Assembly (NCBI GenBank): GCA_013397795.1
Contig: VZTJ01000579.1
Location: 96,281-160,280 of the forward strand
From: Orthonyx spaldingii
Taxonomy: Eukaryota > Chordata > Aves > Passeriformes > Orthonychidae
Length of the DNA stretch: 64,000 nucleotides
Direction: 5' to 3'
The position numbers and the translations under genes are program-made. The first letter of the stretch is position 1, and every line of letters starts with the position of its first letter. Under the pieces are notes generated by a model. The model was not told the origin of the DNA. It worked only from the letters and a program-made list of their open reading frames with translations, and ran no database searches. Below are positions 25,688 through 39,760 of the stretch, piece by piece.

Positions 25688-28600
25688 AAATTAAAACTTC
25701 TCAAGGCCTGTGCCTACTTACACGGCCATCACAGGTCATCATGTGGAACACCTGGAGGTGCCATTTCCCAGGGTACAGCAGTACCAAGACGCTGGCAAGG
25801 CTATGGGGTTGCAGGAGGGTGAAATGTAGAGCAAATATTCTCTTTTTAAGAAACTAAAAAACTGTCCCACGGCCATGCTGCTCATCCAGTCTCACACTCT
25901 CACTGTAACCTGAAATGTTCCTTGCTGCACTGACACGCCCACATACACCCTGGAGACAGGTGAGCTACAAGCCTGAATCCAGAGGACACAAGGTCTGAGG
26001 TCAGGCATGTGTGAGTGTTCTGCTGAAGAAAAACCTCCCTGCTGTTTGCAGTGTGCATTCACTGCACACTGTTCAAATCATTAATTAAATGCCTGGGCAA
26101 TTTTAATACTGGGTTTTATTTTTTCTAAGTATTTTTTTTTTCCTTTAATGCTAGTTGTTTTCGTGGGTTTTGTTTGCTCATCTGTTTGTTTTCCCTCAGG
26201 TTTAAAAAACCTTAACCTAACACAACATCACAGGTCTCAACCTTGCAAGATGTGCCAATTTCTGTCCCACCCAGTCAGCTTTTAGAGTCCTAAAAAAATA
26301 TCTGAGTTTGAGACAAGGTATCCTATATATTAACTTTTATTTTAAAATTGTTTAGGTGTAACTTCCAATGATATAATGTAACATTATTAAAGATACGTAT
26401 TCACTATCAAAACTGCCCTGCTTAACATCCAAATACTTGATTCTTCAACTTAGTATCTATGGCAAAGATTATTCTTGCATATAATTTCTCTTCTAAAGGA
26501 AACAGAAGTTAGCCAAAATTATTGAAAGAGCATTAAATGAAGTTAAAAATTCAGATGATGTAAGCCCACATATTCAAGAAAACAAAAAATTTCCTTAAAA
26601 TTATAAGCAATTATTTTCCAGTCTTCAATATATCTGCATGTATTGAAATACTGCATAAATTAAATTTTGCATAGACCCTAATTTCCTTGGCATTTAATGA
26701 GTCTTAAAATTAGTTTCTCCCCAAAATCAGGAAATTAATATTGAAAACAATGGCACACCGCTCAGTAACACATTAATGATGGAACAGAATAGAACAGAAC
26801 AGAGCTTTGAGTAACCTCAAACAGAAGCAACTGCTAGCAACATTTGCAAGTTAGTTAAGAAAATAACTCTCTGTTTTTCTTTTTTTTTTTTTTCCTTTTT
26901 GGTTTTTTAAATTAAAGGAAAACTGCAATGGTGACAGGAAACTGATCATAATTAAGACTTTTAGCTTCCAGAATCTGTGCTCAGTTACAATAATACACCA
27001 GAAAATAATTTTCTAGTATTTTAGAGGACAGTTTTGTACCCTGTGTGTCTGCTTTGACCTCACAGTTATGCTAAGGCCGAAAGAACATCACATTTAGCAT
27101 TATTATTTCTTTCTGTAAAGAGCAGCACAGCACTTTTACCTTTCAAATCCAATGTATTTATTGGGTTCAAGGGGATCTCTGCAGCATAGAAAGAAATAGA
27201 ACTTCACTCAATGAACTGATCTAATAGTCTGAGCTATCATTTGACCCAAAAGAAACCGCTGTATTTTTTAATTATACATTTGTCACTTACTTGTACTGAC
27301 CCACCTCAAGCACAGCAGCCAGGATTTTGGAAACAACAGCCAAAATGAAAGAAGACGGACACACGCTAAAGCCTCCTTCTTGCCCTAGGTTTTCCTCTTG
27401 CAGCAATAACAGAAGCCAAAAGGAGGCTTCAGACCCACAGGACAATGAACACCTGAACATGACCGCTCCTCAGGTGACCACCTTCACCACACCATGAGCA
27501 AGTCTGTCTCAAAACACACCTGATGACAACGTGCTGGTGGTCACAGAGCAGGTGAACACTGCCAGGAGCACATCGTACTCGAGGCTCTGACTGCGTGGGC
27601 CTCGTCTGACCTCACTGCAAAGGAGAAATTAAGTGCCAGAAATAAGGCTTAGCCTTTCTGTTATTAAAGTTAGTTTCTCAGTGAGAACATACTTCCTATT
27701 AAAAGCTTTTCAAAGTTTTACTATTGTTTTTCTAATTAAAAAAACAACAGAACCAGGTATTTAGCAGCGTGTGTTATGGATCTTTGGTAGAATTAAGGAA
27801 GCCTTGTCATTAAATAAGTAAATTCATTTCTTTTAGCTATCAGATGAGCCAAGACTGTTTCCTGGGCGGGCTGGTGGGGCAGGCTGAGCGCCAGGGGACG
27901 CAGCATACAGCTGGGTGTGCTGCTGGCTCCTCTCCCTGGAGCCGGCTGTCCCCTGGAATCCTTTCCTGTGCCTGTCTGGCCCAAGCTCCTCGTTGGAACA
28001 GAGGTCTTCCCACCCAGCTGAGCTGGGCAGGAGCCTGCTGCCACACCTGGAACTCTGGGAGCCCCATCCCCAGGCTGTGCCTGATATCTCCTGCAATGCC
28101 CCCCTGTGCAGCACACCCTTCCCTCCCTCCCCTCCTCCACAAAGACACAGCCAAATCCTCAGCATCCCCCTCCGTCACACACATACTCAAATGCATACTC
28201 AAAGCCCATCTAATTAAAAAATGTGAGCAAAATTAACACATTTCTCTCAGAGTTTAGTCTAAAATTTTCCTGCTGGGTAGTGCATTTCTTCTCTTCAGAG
28301 GCTTAAATGCCCCGCAGCCTCTGTTTGAGTCTCTGTGCTGCGCCGGGGATGCTCTGTGTTGTGGGATGTTAATTCTGGAGGTAATACCATCCTCTGGGTT
28401 ACCTGCACTACAAACCTGGAGTTGTAAAGTGTCACCTGCCCTGCAGGGATTCCTTACACTGCAGGGTCATCTTTGTTTAGGAATAAAAGGTCCCAGTCAA
28501 ATACTCTGCCTTAGATTGAGTTGGATTTCTCCTTTTCCACAAGTATAAGAATGTGAGATCCTTGACACATCCAAGACCTCTTGTGTTCAAAACCCGAGGC

Positions 28601-28845
28601 TGAGCTGGAATGGCTTTTGTCAGGAAACTCACCAGTTCAGTTTTACAAAGGTGTGAAATTCAGACACCTTCATATTTACCCACTTTTGTCCTTAGGCGTG
28701 ACACGTTAGCAACCCACACATGCAATATGCCCTAAGACTTAAATCTGCTGACACTGAACATCCTCAAGCAACACAATTCAGGAGATGCTCTTTAATCAGC
28801 CATGGAAAATAACTCAGGCCTGCAAAATGGCTTTTAATAGCTATT

Positions 28846-28920
28846 TTCTTTCTTCTTCTTCTTCTTCTTTGTTTGTTTGTGGGGGGGGGAGTTGTTTCAG
28901 TTTTTTTGTTTGTTTTTTAA
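28846..28920. repeat. Low-complexity (TTC)n, (GTTT)n and G-run block
   Basis: About seven TTC units are followed by GTTT units, a run of nine G and T-rich sequence. This is a simple-sequence cluster, not a gene. Confidence 0.85.
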
Positions 28921-31194
28921 TTTGTTTCTAAATTTAAGTGTGAAAATTAATGTACATTTTAAGGCTACTACACAGCTAGCTGCTTTCTAGTCCTCACCAC
29001 AGTTTTCAAAAAGAATGAATAATTTAAAAACATGATATTGACAGTATTCCAATTAAATAACAACCTGTCAGTATCTTTCAGACTATCACATGTGCCACCA
29101 AAGGTATTACCTGCATAATTCCAAAGATGAGTTCGCTATTATTTGAAATTATGTCAGGGGATTACTTTGGGGACAGAGCAAAAAGGCCAAGGAGTGTAAT
29201 TTGAACTCTCAAAGGTAGAATTATAGAGCTTTTGGCAAGGTGGGGAGAGGGCATTTAATGCACTTTGGGTGATATTGTAACTCACTGGTAGAATTCGAAA
29301 GAGGCAAATAAATTTTTAATCAGAAAAAGTAGAGAGAAAAAGAAGAGCACACTAGAGAAACCACAGCAATGTTCCGCCTCCTTCAGGATCAGAAATAAGC
29401 ATTGGGATGGGGCAACAAGGCTGGCTGTGTCTCTGTGAGACACACACAGAGCCCAGCGACAACTTCTGCTACTCTTTCCTTTCCCGGCATGGATGATTCA
29501 TCTTCAAGCCCAAGGACGAAACATGGCAGTACCAAAATGAGGAGAGCAGTTATCCCGAGACCACACTTTAACAACAAAACATATTTCCTAAGACAGAACT
29601 TGTGACTGCATTAAAAAGGATCAAAAAGCTTAACTTCTCCAACACAGAGCGGATATGTGAGATATCAGTAATTTTTCAGTTTCCAAAGTAACTTGTGCCA
29701 AATCTATGTGAGTTACTCATTATTACTTATTACCAAAACTTCCAAACAAACAGAAGGAAAGTGAGACCTTTCTATTAAAGAAAAAAGTCATCATTACAGT
29801 GCTTTTGTACAACTTGTAGTCAAACAAGGATTTTTTCTGTTTCATTCCAACTCATTGAGAGTTTTTAAAATAATCATCATGTATTTTAAGGAATCTCTCT
29901 CAAATGAAAAAAAAAACCAAACCAGAGTGGAAGAGTCAAACCAAAGAAGAAACAACAAACGTAATTTTAAACATTTAACATTTGTGTGATTAAAGATACT
30001 ACACATGCATAAGAGCAAAGATTTTGCTGTAAATAAATATACAGGGCTGGGTTTTGTTAAATAAAATTTGTGTATACAGAGATGAAAGGCACACAGGTAG
30101 CATAATTATTTCTGGAAAGATACAATGAAACCTTATTTTGAAGAGCTATGTTTACACTACAATTTGTGTAAATATTGAAGAAATTTCTCTATTAACTATA
30201 TATTAACTATTGACATTGGTCAATAATTAGAATTTTTAGTATGGAGCTGGGTGAAAACAGCCTGATGTTGATTCCTTGATGTCATCTGGATTTTCTTAAT
30301 TTTTGTTTTTTCTTGTCCTGGATGAAAATTGTTTGATGACTCTGATCTTTCATTCATTTGGTACAGAATTGTGCCTCATGTAGCATTTTGTTTTATTAAT
30401 AAACTTTGAAATTACAATAACAAAGTTAAATGTTAGAAAACAAACTGAAAAGATCACACTCTCTAAATGCCTGATTCAGGCGGGAAGACCATTTTTTATG
30501 CTTTTCTGTGTCCTTGAATGAATTGACATTTAACAGTAGTTCTCATGTTTTCCTTGTAGATGGTAAGTATAACATTAAAAAATAAAACTACCAACTCAAT
30601 ATGTTAAACCTCACCTGTACATCCCACCTGCCCAGTTGTTCCCTTTGTACGCTTACATTCTCAGAGAAACAGGAAAAAAGAGCAACAGCTGAATGAGCTG
30701 TTTTTGCATCTGAACATTTTCTGAAGCACTGACAAGGATTTTGGGGCATGTTTTCCATTTATGTCTATTTTCTGAGTGAGTCTCCTTCCTGCAAGACACA
30801 AGCTGGAGTGGCAACATAAGAACATTGACTGAGAAATGGTCTCAGTATTACTGATGGAAAAGAGATCAAGTGTTTGCCAAACTAAACAGAAATAAAGTCT
30901 CAATGAATTTATCCAAAATAAATTTTCAGCTTTTCCTACAACACTAAAATAAAGTAGGACCAGAAAAATTTTCTTTTGTGAAGAATTCAGTGCTTAAAGA
31001 GCCTACTTTCTCCTTCAAATTCCTGCAGATTTCAAGCTTCACAAAGCCACTCAGGATTAGTCAAGCTTTCAAATTTAAAATTCCATGTGCTCCTTCTAAT
31101 TATTTGAAGGGAAATTATTTTCAAATGTGCATTTCCATAAAAGGGAAAAGTGGTTTTCAGCTTTTGTCCTTCAGAGATTGCACATGTGTGCCGC

Positions 31195-31227
31195 AAAAAA
31201 ACAAAAAAAAAAAAAAACAAAAAAAAT
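31195..31227. repeat. A-rich simple repeat
   Basis: Adenine runs of 7, 15 and 8 are separated by single C residues. Confidence 0.9.
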
Positions 31228-31403
31228 TACATCACTGACATACGTCACAAACAGGTCTTTTGTGTTTAAAAACATAAAATCACATCACTGACACCTCAAA
31301 AACACATAATTTGTATTTTCGAGAATACGTTTGCTGTTGTTTTGCAAAATAAGTGTTTTTCTTCACTAGAAGCTTATGGCTGGCCCTACGAAAGGTTAAA
31401 TTA

Positions 31404-31500
31404 TATATAACTGAGCAACCCAGGCTGGTGGAAGGTGTCGCTGCCCATGGCAGGGAGATGGAACAAGATGGTTTTTAAGGTCCCTTCTGACCCAAAGCAG
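31404..31500 (+). mobile_element. CR1 LINE 3' fragment
   Basis: AGCAACCCAGGCTGGTGGAA, GGTGTCGCTGCCCATGGCAG and TTTTTAAGGTCCCTTCTGACC match the last 90 bases of CR1 in sense orientation. The terminal octamers are lost. Confidence 0.9.
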
Positions 31501-34500
31501 CAGCCGCCAGCTCCCTGCTGCCTCCAGATGCCGTGACAGGGACTGATGGCCCCCAGCCCCTGGAGGCAGCAGCCTTTGGGGCCCACTCACCACGTCCTGT
31601 AAGGGAAACCACAGCGAAACACAAAAGACCGTGACCTTCAGCCACAACTAAATCACTCCATTTTTAGGGAAATGACAAGAAAAACGGCATTGTTTCACCT
31701 GCACGAAGCCGCTCCTCAAAATGAAAAAAAACCCCATATTACAAAAATCACAAGTCAGTGACCAAAGCTTGGCTTTTAGGCTTTGTTTTTAACAAAAGGG
31801 TATTTTTAAAATACTTGGATTTGCCATCTAAAAATCTAAGTCACACAAACACATACCACAGACGCATCACGTGAGACACACAAACATACACACCACCAAT
31901 GCCAATGGAATTGTCCCTCTGCTCCAACTGCTGACATGGATTTCGTAGAGGGATCTCTTCTCTGTTCTTTTTATGCCAAAACGAAGTTACAATAATTAAA
32001 AATCTAACGAGGAAATCCCCTCAGCACACACCCATTCAGCCCAAAGTACAAACGCTGCCAACTTTGCCTGTGTCGTGGGGAGCCAGCCTGAGGGGACAGC
32101 TCAGTTTTATGCTGGGCTGTCACTGGCTGAAGCCTCTGACACAGACTCCACGGCTGGGAATGCTGCTGCCCCTCTCATGGACATGTTACAGGACACCAGA
32201 GAAATTTCTGTTCTGCCAGAAGCTGGCAACTTTTCCCCCTTTGGTTTTCTTTGCCAAGATATCCCATGGGAACATAATGCAGGTGGAAACACCAAACCTT
32301 CACATCCACACCTACAAACACATATACAAGCACACACGTGTGCCTGTGCTTACACACGTGTGCACATACGTCGCTGTACATGCTCATGGGGAGTGAACCC
32401 CCCACATTCTGAGTGGTGGCTGGAGCCCCCCTGGCTCCAGTGGGGAGGGAGAACCCCCCAGGCTCTGCAGGTAAAGTTTTAAAAGCAGGAGACACAGTTC
32501 CAGGCTTGGTGTCTTACCTTTGGGCAGCGTCAAGCCAGGAAGGGAAGTGCAGCATGAGGCAGGGACTGTCAGCACCGGGCTGTAACACACCCGCCGCCTC
32601 ACTGCCCCCGCTCCAGCAGGGCAGAGCAAGCTCTGGTGTTTCACCATGCACAGAGAGTTTCAAAAAGAGACCGAAAAGAGCATCTGGCAGCTTCCCCCCA
32701 CGCTCCCCCCTCACTGCCTGGCTGTTGAGGTTTTAAAGGAGTTGGTGGAGGAAGATTTGTCCTGAGGATGCCTGGCTGTTCCTGATGCCGCAGGGGCTCA
32801 GAGTAAGGACAGGCACACCACAACCACCCACACACCACAATGTAGGACAGCAAAGTGCAGAGATACCTGTCCATGTAGGGCAAAGAGCTGGTTTTGTGAC
32901 TGTCACTGGAAGCTGCTGTCTCCAGTGGGTCTCCTCAGGCTCTCTGAGGGCATTCCCCTCACCCACACTTCAAAAGATGAACAAAGGAACAGCAACCACC
33001 ACATGCTACACCTGAGGCTGGGCAAAGGCAACAAAGGAACAAGCAAAACTAACACCAAACTGATGACAGAATACACCAAACCAATGCCAAAACACAACCA
33101 AAGTGGTGACAGAAACACCTCTGCAGCTGGTTCTGCACATGTAGTTCTAAGCAGTGCATGGGAGATGTGTTACTCTTGGTGATCCACATCAACCAACAAA
33201 AGTCCAAGAATGAACAGAGCGCTTTGATTTTCTTCTTTCCTCACTGCTAATGATGTCATTATCTGACAGGACATATTCTGGATAGCTGGGAATGTTGCAT
33301 ATGATCCAAAATCAGTGATGTTAGCAAAAGCTTCAGAGGAAAAACAGTCAAACGCCACCACCTTGGAGAGGAAGAAGAGGCTGAGCCTGGCAGGTGGGAA
33401 ACCTTACCACTCTTAAAAACTGCCATGTAAAAAGAAACAGCTGAAACCCAAATTCCATGACTACAAAAACTGTCATGCTGATGGGAAATGGTGCAGTGAA
33501 CTGGAGACCCTCAGCAGAGGAGCTGGAGTGTGCACCCACACTCACCAGCGTGTCCCCTGCAATCACAATTCTCCCCTGGCAAAGGCTGCTGGAACAGGGT
33601 TATTCCATGTAGGATACAGTCACAGAAGACCCACAGCACTCACCACTATGAACTCTGGAAATACCAATTATATACATTAACAGAATATAAAGACCACCAC
33701 TGCCATCACCCCAGGGTTTGCCAGCCCATATCACAGACGTGTGTGTATTTCAACATGCACAAGTGCTGCAGCAGCCTGAGGAGTTACTTCTGCATCTCCT
33801 CCAGATTTAAAGAGAAACGAGTGACCACATACCCCTGCCTCAGGATCAGCATCACTGCAGTGGTGCTGCAGGGTGCAGGGTCAGATTTCTGTACCCCTAT
33901 ACCTGGCACCTACACCTGGCTGCCACCCCAAACTTTACTTTTTCCCTACACCCTTTGTATCCAGTATATTCTCTACTGCACTTTTTAATTGCTTAAACAC
34001 CTAGAACTTCTCCTTCAAAAGGATTAAATCAGTTTCCCACCAGTGTTCAAAAATCCAGTTGCAGTATGAGAGTTTGTTATCGCCCATAAGAAACCCAAAG
34101 AAACAGGGACAAGGAAGAAAGATCAAACTGATAACAGAAGAGGAGGGGGAAAATCCCCTCATAACTATCAACAGAACAGAGAGAAAAAAAGCGGAAAAAG
34201 TGAAAAAAAAAGTCACACAGAATATATGACCATGTAAGCATGGGCACTCTTGCAGAAAACCTAGTCAGCAATCCCAAGCCAGAGGAAATTTAAATGAGAG
34301 CCAGGTCCACAACAGCGACGGAATCTGAACAGATACAAGGGGCTGCTCAGGTTGCAGGTTGTGCTTAGCCTCGATCTCTTCGGATTTGCAAAGGAACTTT
34401 ATTAGTTTTATTAATTTTTTTTCTTAAATAATCAAGAGATTCGAGTGTATCCACATTACACGGTGAAGAAGATTAAGATTTTTTCTTTAATCAAAATATC

Positions 34501-34647
34501 CATATGCATGTGCTGTATCTTCCAAGGGGTAGGTGGATTCCCACTGCTGATTCTCGCTCCAGGGTGCGTTCTGCTGCAGGAATTCATGCACAAACCACTC
34601 CTACCACATTTCCATGACGGCAGGGTTCCAGCAAACACAAGTGAGAA

Positions 34648-34687
34648 GAAAACCCCCCAAATCACAGGAAAAACCCCCAAATCACAG
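34648..34687. repeat. 20-bp tandem duplication
   Basis: AAAACCCCCCAAATCACAGG is followed directly by a near-identical copy ending CACAGC. Confidence 0.8.
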
Positions 34688-36273
34688 CGCTCAGCAGGGT
34701 GCAGTTCTGGGGGAAACGAGCCTGTAAAGGGGTTCAGCAACACGTGCACAAGCACACAAGAACTGGACTTCACTTCACATGCAGCAGCGTGACCCGGCAC
34801 CGCTCTGTCCATCCCTCCAAGGGGAATGAAGCCCCAGCCCCACGGGTCTGATGGCACCAGGGACCACCAGCTCCCACCCTCCTCTGGAAGCCCCATCCTC
34901 GCTGCAGGCAATGGATGGCACTCTCCCACGTGCACGGCTGACCAGCACACACGAACATGGCTCCCAGCACAGGCTGCTTCTACAAAAACACTAATTTTAG
35001 AGCAAGACGCCTTTCCTGCGTGCTTTTCCATCAGCTGGTCTGTGGGGCCCCTGCTGCCCACGCTGGGCCTCTCTGGGGGAGCTGCCGTGCTCCAGGCAGT
35101 GTCACGGCGGGGCTGAGGCCACCCTTGAGCGGGGACATGGCCACAGCCACCGCGTGTGGCCTCCAGAGCAGCAGCCTGAGACAGCCAGACAAGCCACCAC
35201 AAAGCTACCAGGGCATAAATCCCTGCTTTGGGGTTTTGGTGACACTGAAACCGGTACGTGGATCACACCAGGGAGTCCTGCTGCTCTTAAGAAATGCAGC
35301 ACACACCTCTAGGTATTAATGGTAATACCCCATGATATTAATAACAAAAATATTTTGATTGTTAAAGAAATTTTCACCTAGAAATCTTCTTACTTCTGAA
35401 AGCCACTTTGAAGTAAAGTGATTTCACAACTTAGGTATCCAATAAGCAGAGGGAAATGTGACTCTTTACAGAACTCTTCTCTGGCCTAGTAAAATTAAAA
35501 AATTATGGTAGTAATTTTCGTAGGAAAAAGTAAGTTGTTGCTACAAATCACAGGACTCTGGAACAAAAACATACTGTATCACGCAAAGATCACATTCAAA
35601 AGCAGCTGTCAGGGAAAAGATGCAAAGCACAGCTCATTTTGTTTGGTTGTCATTTTAGAAATAAGCTTACACCTTTTCACCATTTAAAAACAAACTGAGG
35701 GATTTGAATAATAGCACAGAGAGAAAAGAAATACAGATGTGGTCAGATTTTTGAGTAGTTTCTGCAGTACCACAGAGTTAAGATAAATTTAAGTTCAATG
35801 TCTAGAAGAAGCCTTTTGAAACACTGATAGTTCACAAAGGGCATTTCCTTTTTGATAGAGATAAAACAATAAGTCAGATTTATCAGAGACTGCTATTTCC
35901 ATTCTGACTCCATAAGCTGCAGTTACTGCTACTAAGTAGAAAACTCCTTCCTACATGATTTTTAGGGAAAGAAGCAAAAATGAAACGCTTTCTAATTAAT
36001 TTTCTTTTCCATTTTAGGCATATTTTTATGTTTTCATTCACTAAATGTTCAAACACACTTCGTTTTTCTCTTTTTCATTTTACAAGTGTTCTTTGGGTTC
36101 AAAAGCAGCCACACACCACAAAGTTGCCAAGCCCAGAGTGCGATCATACTCACACCCAGTCTCTGAAAAAGGGGCCAGGCGGGTAAAGGATATAACAGGG
36201 AGAAGATAAATTGTTTTTTGTACCCCTTAGTGGCCGGACATCAATGCTGCAGCTCTGAAAGAAGCTGTCTTTC

Positions 36274-36318
36274 AAAAAAAAAAAAAAAAAAAAAAAAAAA
36301 AGGAAAAAAAAAAAAAAA
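36274..36318. repeat. Poly(A) tract (A28-GG-A15)
   Basis: A long adenine run is interrupted by GG. No retrocopied gene is recognisable upstream, so I leave its origin open. Confidence 0.9.
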
Positions 36319-37149
36319 GCGAGAGATTAGGATTGCAGCTATTCATGGGAGAAGAAATATGTTAAAAGGAAGGTTTTAATGAAGAAATGGATGAAAGACT
36401 TCCAACTACAGGAGATTAACGTTCTTATCATATAAACTCTACTGCAAAGCAGAGAGAAGGGGTGGGAGGGGAGAACACTCCTCCAAAGACATGGAAACTC
36501 TCTGACACTGAAAATGAATTCTCTGCATTAGTGCACGGCACAGTTTGTAATGATTCTTTTTGCACACTTTATTACGGACTCTTAAACCTTTAAAAAAAAA
36601 GAGTGCAGATTATACCAAAGACCTAGAGTTGCCGAATTACCCATCTTTGAAACACCCTGTGAAGAAAGCAGGACCCTCTGAGCACAGCAACCAGCAGCAT
36701 CATCATGCAGTTTTCTGACAGTCACGCCAGGAAAAACCACCAGCGGCGGGTGGGAACACGCAGGTACCTGCTCATGCCTTTTGGCAGGGAAACCAGGAAT
36801 TTTACAGAAATACAGGCATAGATATGCTGTGGCTTAGTGTGGTATCAGACAAGCAAACCCAAAAACTGAAAGGCACCTAAAGCCATAGGGAAGCAGGGCA
36901 GAGAGGGGAGGGAAGACTCCCATCTGTGTAAGGAACATTGGTGCTGGTGGACCGGCCATAAACCTGCAGGACAGCAGCTGAGGACCAAAAGGTAAACCTT
37001 GATCTGCCACCAGGACCTAGAGCTCGTGTCCCACAGTAAAACAACATCTGTTTCCACCACAAGAGTAGCTGGTGACTGGAGCTGGAAAGCTGCACAGAGG
37101 GAAGACTCTCTGTACACTAGAGGCATCAGGATAGCATTATCTGTTTACA

Positions 37150-37189
37150 GGGAATATTAAAAATAATAAGGGAACATTAAAAATAATTA
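37150..37189. repeat. 20-bp tandem duplication
   Basis: GGGAATATTAAAAATAATAA is followed directly by a second copy with two differences. Confidence 0.85.
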
Positions 37190-37737
37190 GCAGCAGGTTG
37201 GGCGAGTGAGATGCAGGGGAGTGAATAGAATAAGGAGATATGCTCAATTCCTTTCCTTAACGAGTTGTTTCTGATGCAGTGGAAGCTCAGCATCTTTATT
37301 CAGGGACTCAGACATGAAAACAGACTCATCAAATGACTGACACAACCGGCTGCTCTCACGGTCAGAGGACTGTTCATGTTTCAGTTCCCTTTTTCACGGG
37401 AAGCAAACCGGACACTAGACACACCACAACACTGTCACGGGAGGTCTGTCCCATGTACTGTCACAGGCAGTGCCAGGGGAGAACGAAAGGCAAGGCTTCG
37501 GGAGTTCTTACATCCCTACTGACACCGCAGGCCCTAAAAGCATCTTTTACACAGTGTCATCACCAAAACACCTATCTCATTCTCCAGAAACCCTGAAAAC
37601 AGAATTGTGCAAGCCGCAAAATATTTTAAATGAATTAGCAGAGAGTATCTCTGAGAGGATAATTTGACAATACACATAGTTTTAAAATAAATTTCTTTGA
37701 ACTGCAAATTTTTATATTCAAGTTTCAGCAGAGTCAT

Positions 37738-37842
37738 TTATAGAATCTCAAAATCCCGTAATGGTTTTGGTTCCAAGAGGCCTTAAAGATCACCTTGTTC
37801 CAAACCCCTGCCATGGGCAAGGACACCTTCTGTTAGACAAGT
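37738..37842 (-). mobile_element. CR1 LINE 3' fragment
   Basis: TTATAGAATCTCAAAATC is followed by GAGGCCTTAAAGATCACC, TTCCAAACCCCTGCCATGGG and AAGGACACCTTCTGTTAGAC. This is a short, diverged reverse-oriented CR1 tail in ZCCHC7 intron 2, about 1.9 kb from exon 2. Confidence 0.87.
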
Positions 37843-39760
37843 TATATATTATAGTCTATAGAATGAGAGACACAAGCTCAATTAACAAATTACAGTTACT
37901 GTACTTTAGGAAGATTCATGGCTTCTCTTCCCTACAACTACTTTGATGCTGTTTTGGTTTTCCATTACACACACATACGTACAGCACAATTCATTCTACA
38001 CCTATGTCTCTGCATGGGGATCACAGTGTGTATTAGAAAAGGAGCAGCTGAACCAAATTCTTGCACACCAGAGCTACTTGAATTCCATCCACCTTCAGAA
38101 ACTGAAGGGGTTTGGAGAAGGGTCTGGCCTACTGTTGAGAATAAAACCAGAGTAGGAGAAGGGCGAGTGTATTTATGACCTCATATGACTGTCTTTGACT
38201 TCCCACTAAAACATTTCAAAACCTGTTTATATTGTCTACACTCTATGAACTAATTTTAGTTCTGAACAGTGTGACCCATTCATACAGTGCAGGGAAATTC
38301 TAGACCTGTTGTCTGCTTTGTATGTGGCTTGCTTATTGCCAACATTCATGAATAGATCTATGAACCAGAAACATTACAATGTTTGTCACAAAAATATGAC
38401 ATAACTTAGCAAAAACTGCCCCCGGTACCAAAATTCCATGTTGATTTTTAATAGTCCCCTCAGTGAACATTAGCACATCTGCAAGGCAAATTTTAGAAAC
38501 TTTAAAAAGATTTATAAAGTGGAAAAAACTACATGAATTCCAAACATGGTGTGCTTACCAGGGCTTCTGATGCAGTGACAGAATGCTTTACATAAAAGTC
38601 TGTTTAGCCACAGACTGTGCTTAGCTATGCAAAAAACACACACAACTCCAGCAGAAGGTTATCAGACATTTGTGGTCCTGAATTACGTGTTTCACCAAAA
38701 AAGAAGGCAAAGACTATTCCTCAGCTCTTCCCTCTCAAACAGTGCAGCAGCAACATGTGCACAGCAGCACATAAACAGCAGCACTGTTTATAGACACTCT
38801 AGCAAAAAAAACTCCACTCATGTCAGCCTGCAGAGCAGTGTCACAGAATGCTCCATTTCATCTAAAACCTCCCCACTTACATGTGCACCAAACAAAGTTA
38901 TGGCACACTTTTTTTTAAACTTCTTTTAAAGTATGGTTTATTTCACTTTATAAATAAACTTTCCTTTTTTATTTCTTTCTCCAGCCTTTGTCTGGGTCAT
39001 GGTTTCCCTCAACCTGGCCAGGGGGATGCTGTTCCCAGTAATGTCCTTTGTGTTCCAGGATACCACTGAGCAAAAAAAATCGTGGCTGATCACCTAGCAG
39101 AGTTTGCAGTTGCTGGTGACACAGCATGTATTACACACAATGGTTATCACAAACCCTTGCCTAAACTCCGTGGCACTAACCACCACATTTAGAACCACTA
39201 CGTTCTTTGCTGTAACGTGGAAGAATGTTTTTCAAAACACTAAAACGTTAGACTTTAGCTTCAGTGATTGGGGAGAAACCTCTCTGAATTATTCAGTGCA
39301 GAATCCACACGGAAAGAGTCAGTCAACTTCAGATCAACAGCCCAAACTGCCAGAGTCCTGAAGGGGCAGTCACCTGCTGAATTCAGGCAGGGGAAATGCT
39401 CAGGTCTCCCCTCCGCCCCTTGCCTCCTTCCTGTTACAGCTCATGCCTGTCCTGAGTTGAAAGGTCTCTGGTCTGGCATACAACTTCTTATACATTCTCA
39501 GGAACACAAAATACATGGCAAGGTTGAAAAGCTTACAGTACAAATCACTCTGCTTCTAAATGTCTACCAGGAAAAATGCTGCTTTTCCTTCCATATGCCA
39601 TGCTGCTGAAATAAAGGCATTGAAATGGTACAAATAATGGCCATTTCATTTACCACAGCTTTGCTTCCATTGCCATGCACTCTTGTTTCAAGTACTAACA
39701 TCAGTGTCATTGTAGGCAAATTGTTGTCCCCATACAAGAACAAACAAGACAATAAAAAGC
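37843..39760. other. Intron 2 sub-block next to exon 2
   Basis: Unique sequence with no repeat or second exon seen between the CR1 tail and the ZCCHC7 donor. Confidence 0.55.

Larger units (their letters stand above)
25688..31403. other. Intron 2 sub-block, mostly AT-rich unique DNA
   Basis: Nothing coding. A GC-rich patch lies at 27860-28140. The rest is AT-rich with homopolymer runs (26879-26893). Confidence 0.55.
31501..37737. other. Intron 2 sub-block with GC-rich patches
   Basis: A GC-rich patch at 34540-35200 permits a 248-codon minus-strand frame that matches no known family. Two CACGTG words sit exactly 20 bp apart at 32335 and 32355. Nothing else recognisable. Confidence 0.5.

Noticed and set aside
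34456..35202. 248-codon open frame on the minus strand, the longest complete frame in the window
   Set aside because: It has no recognisable domain, is rich in Trp and Cys as random GC-rich frames are, has no splice or promoter context, and overlapping frames are open on the other strand.
36180..36318. Retrocopy ending in a poly(A) tract
   Set aside because: A long A-run follows unique sequence, but no parent gene, signal or target-site duplication is recognisable.
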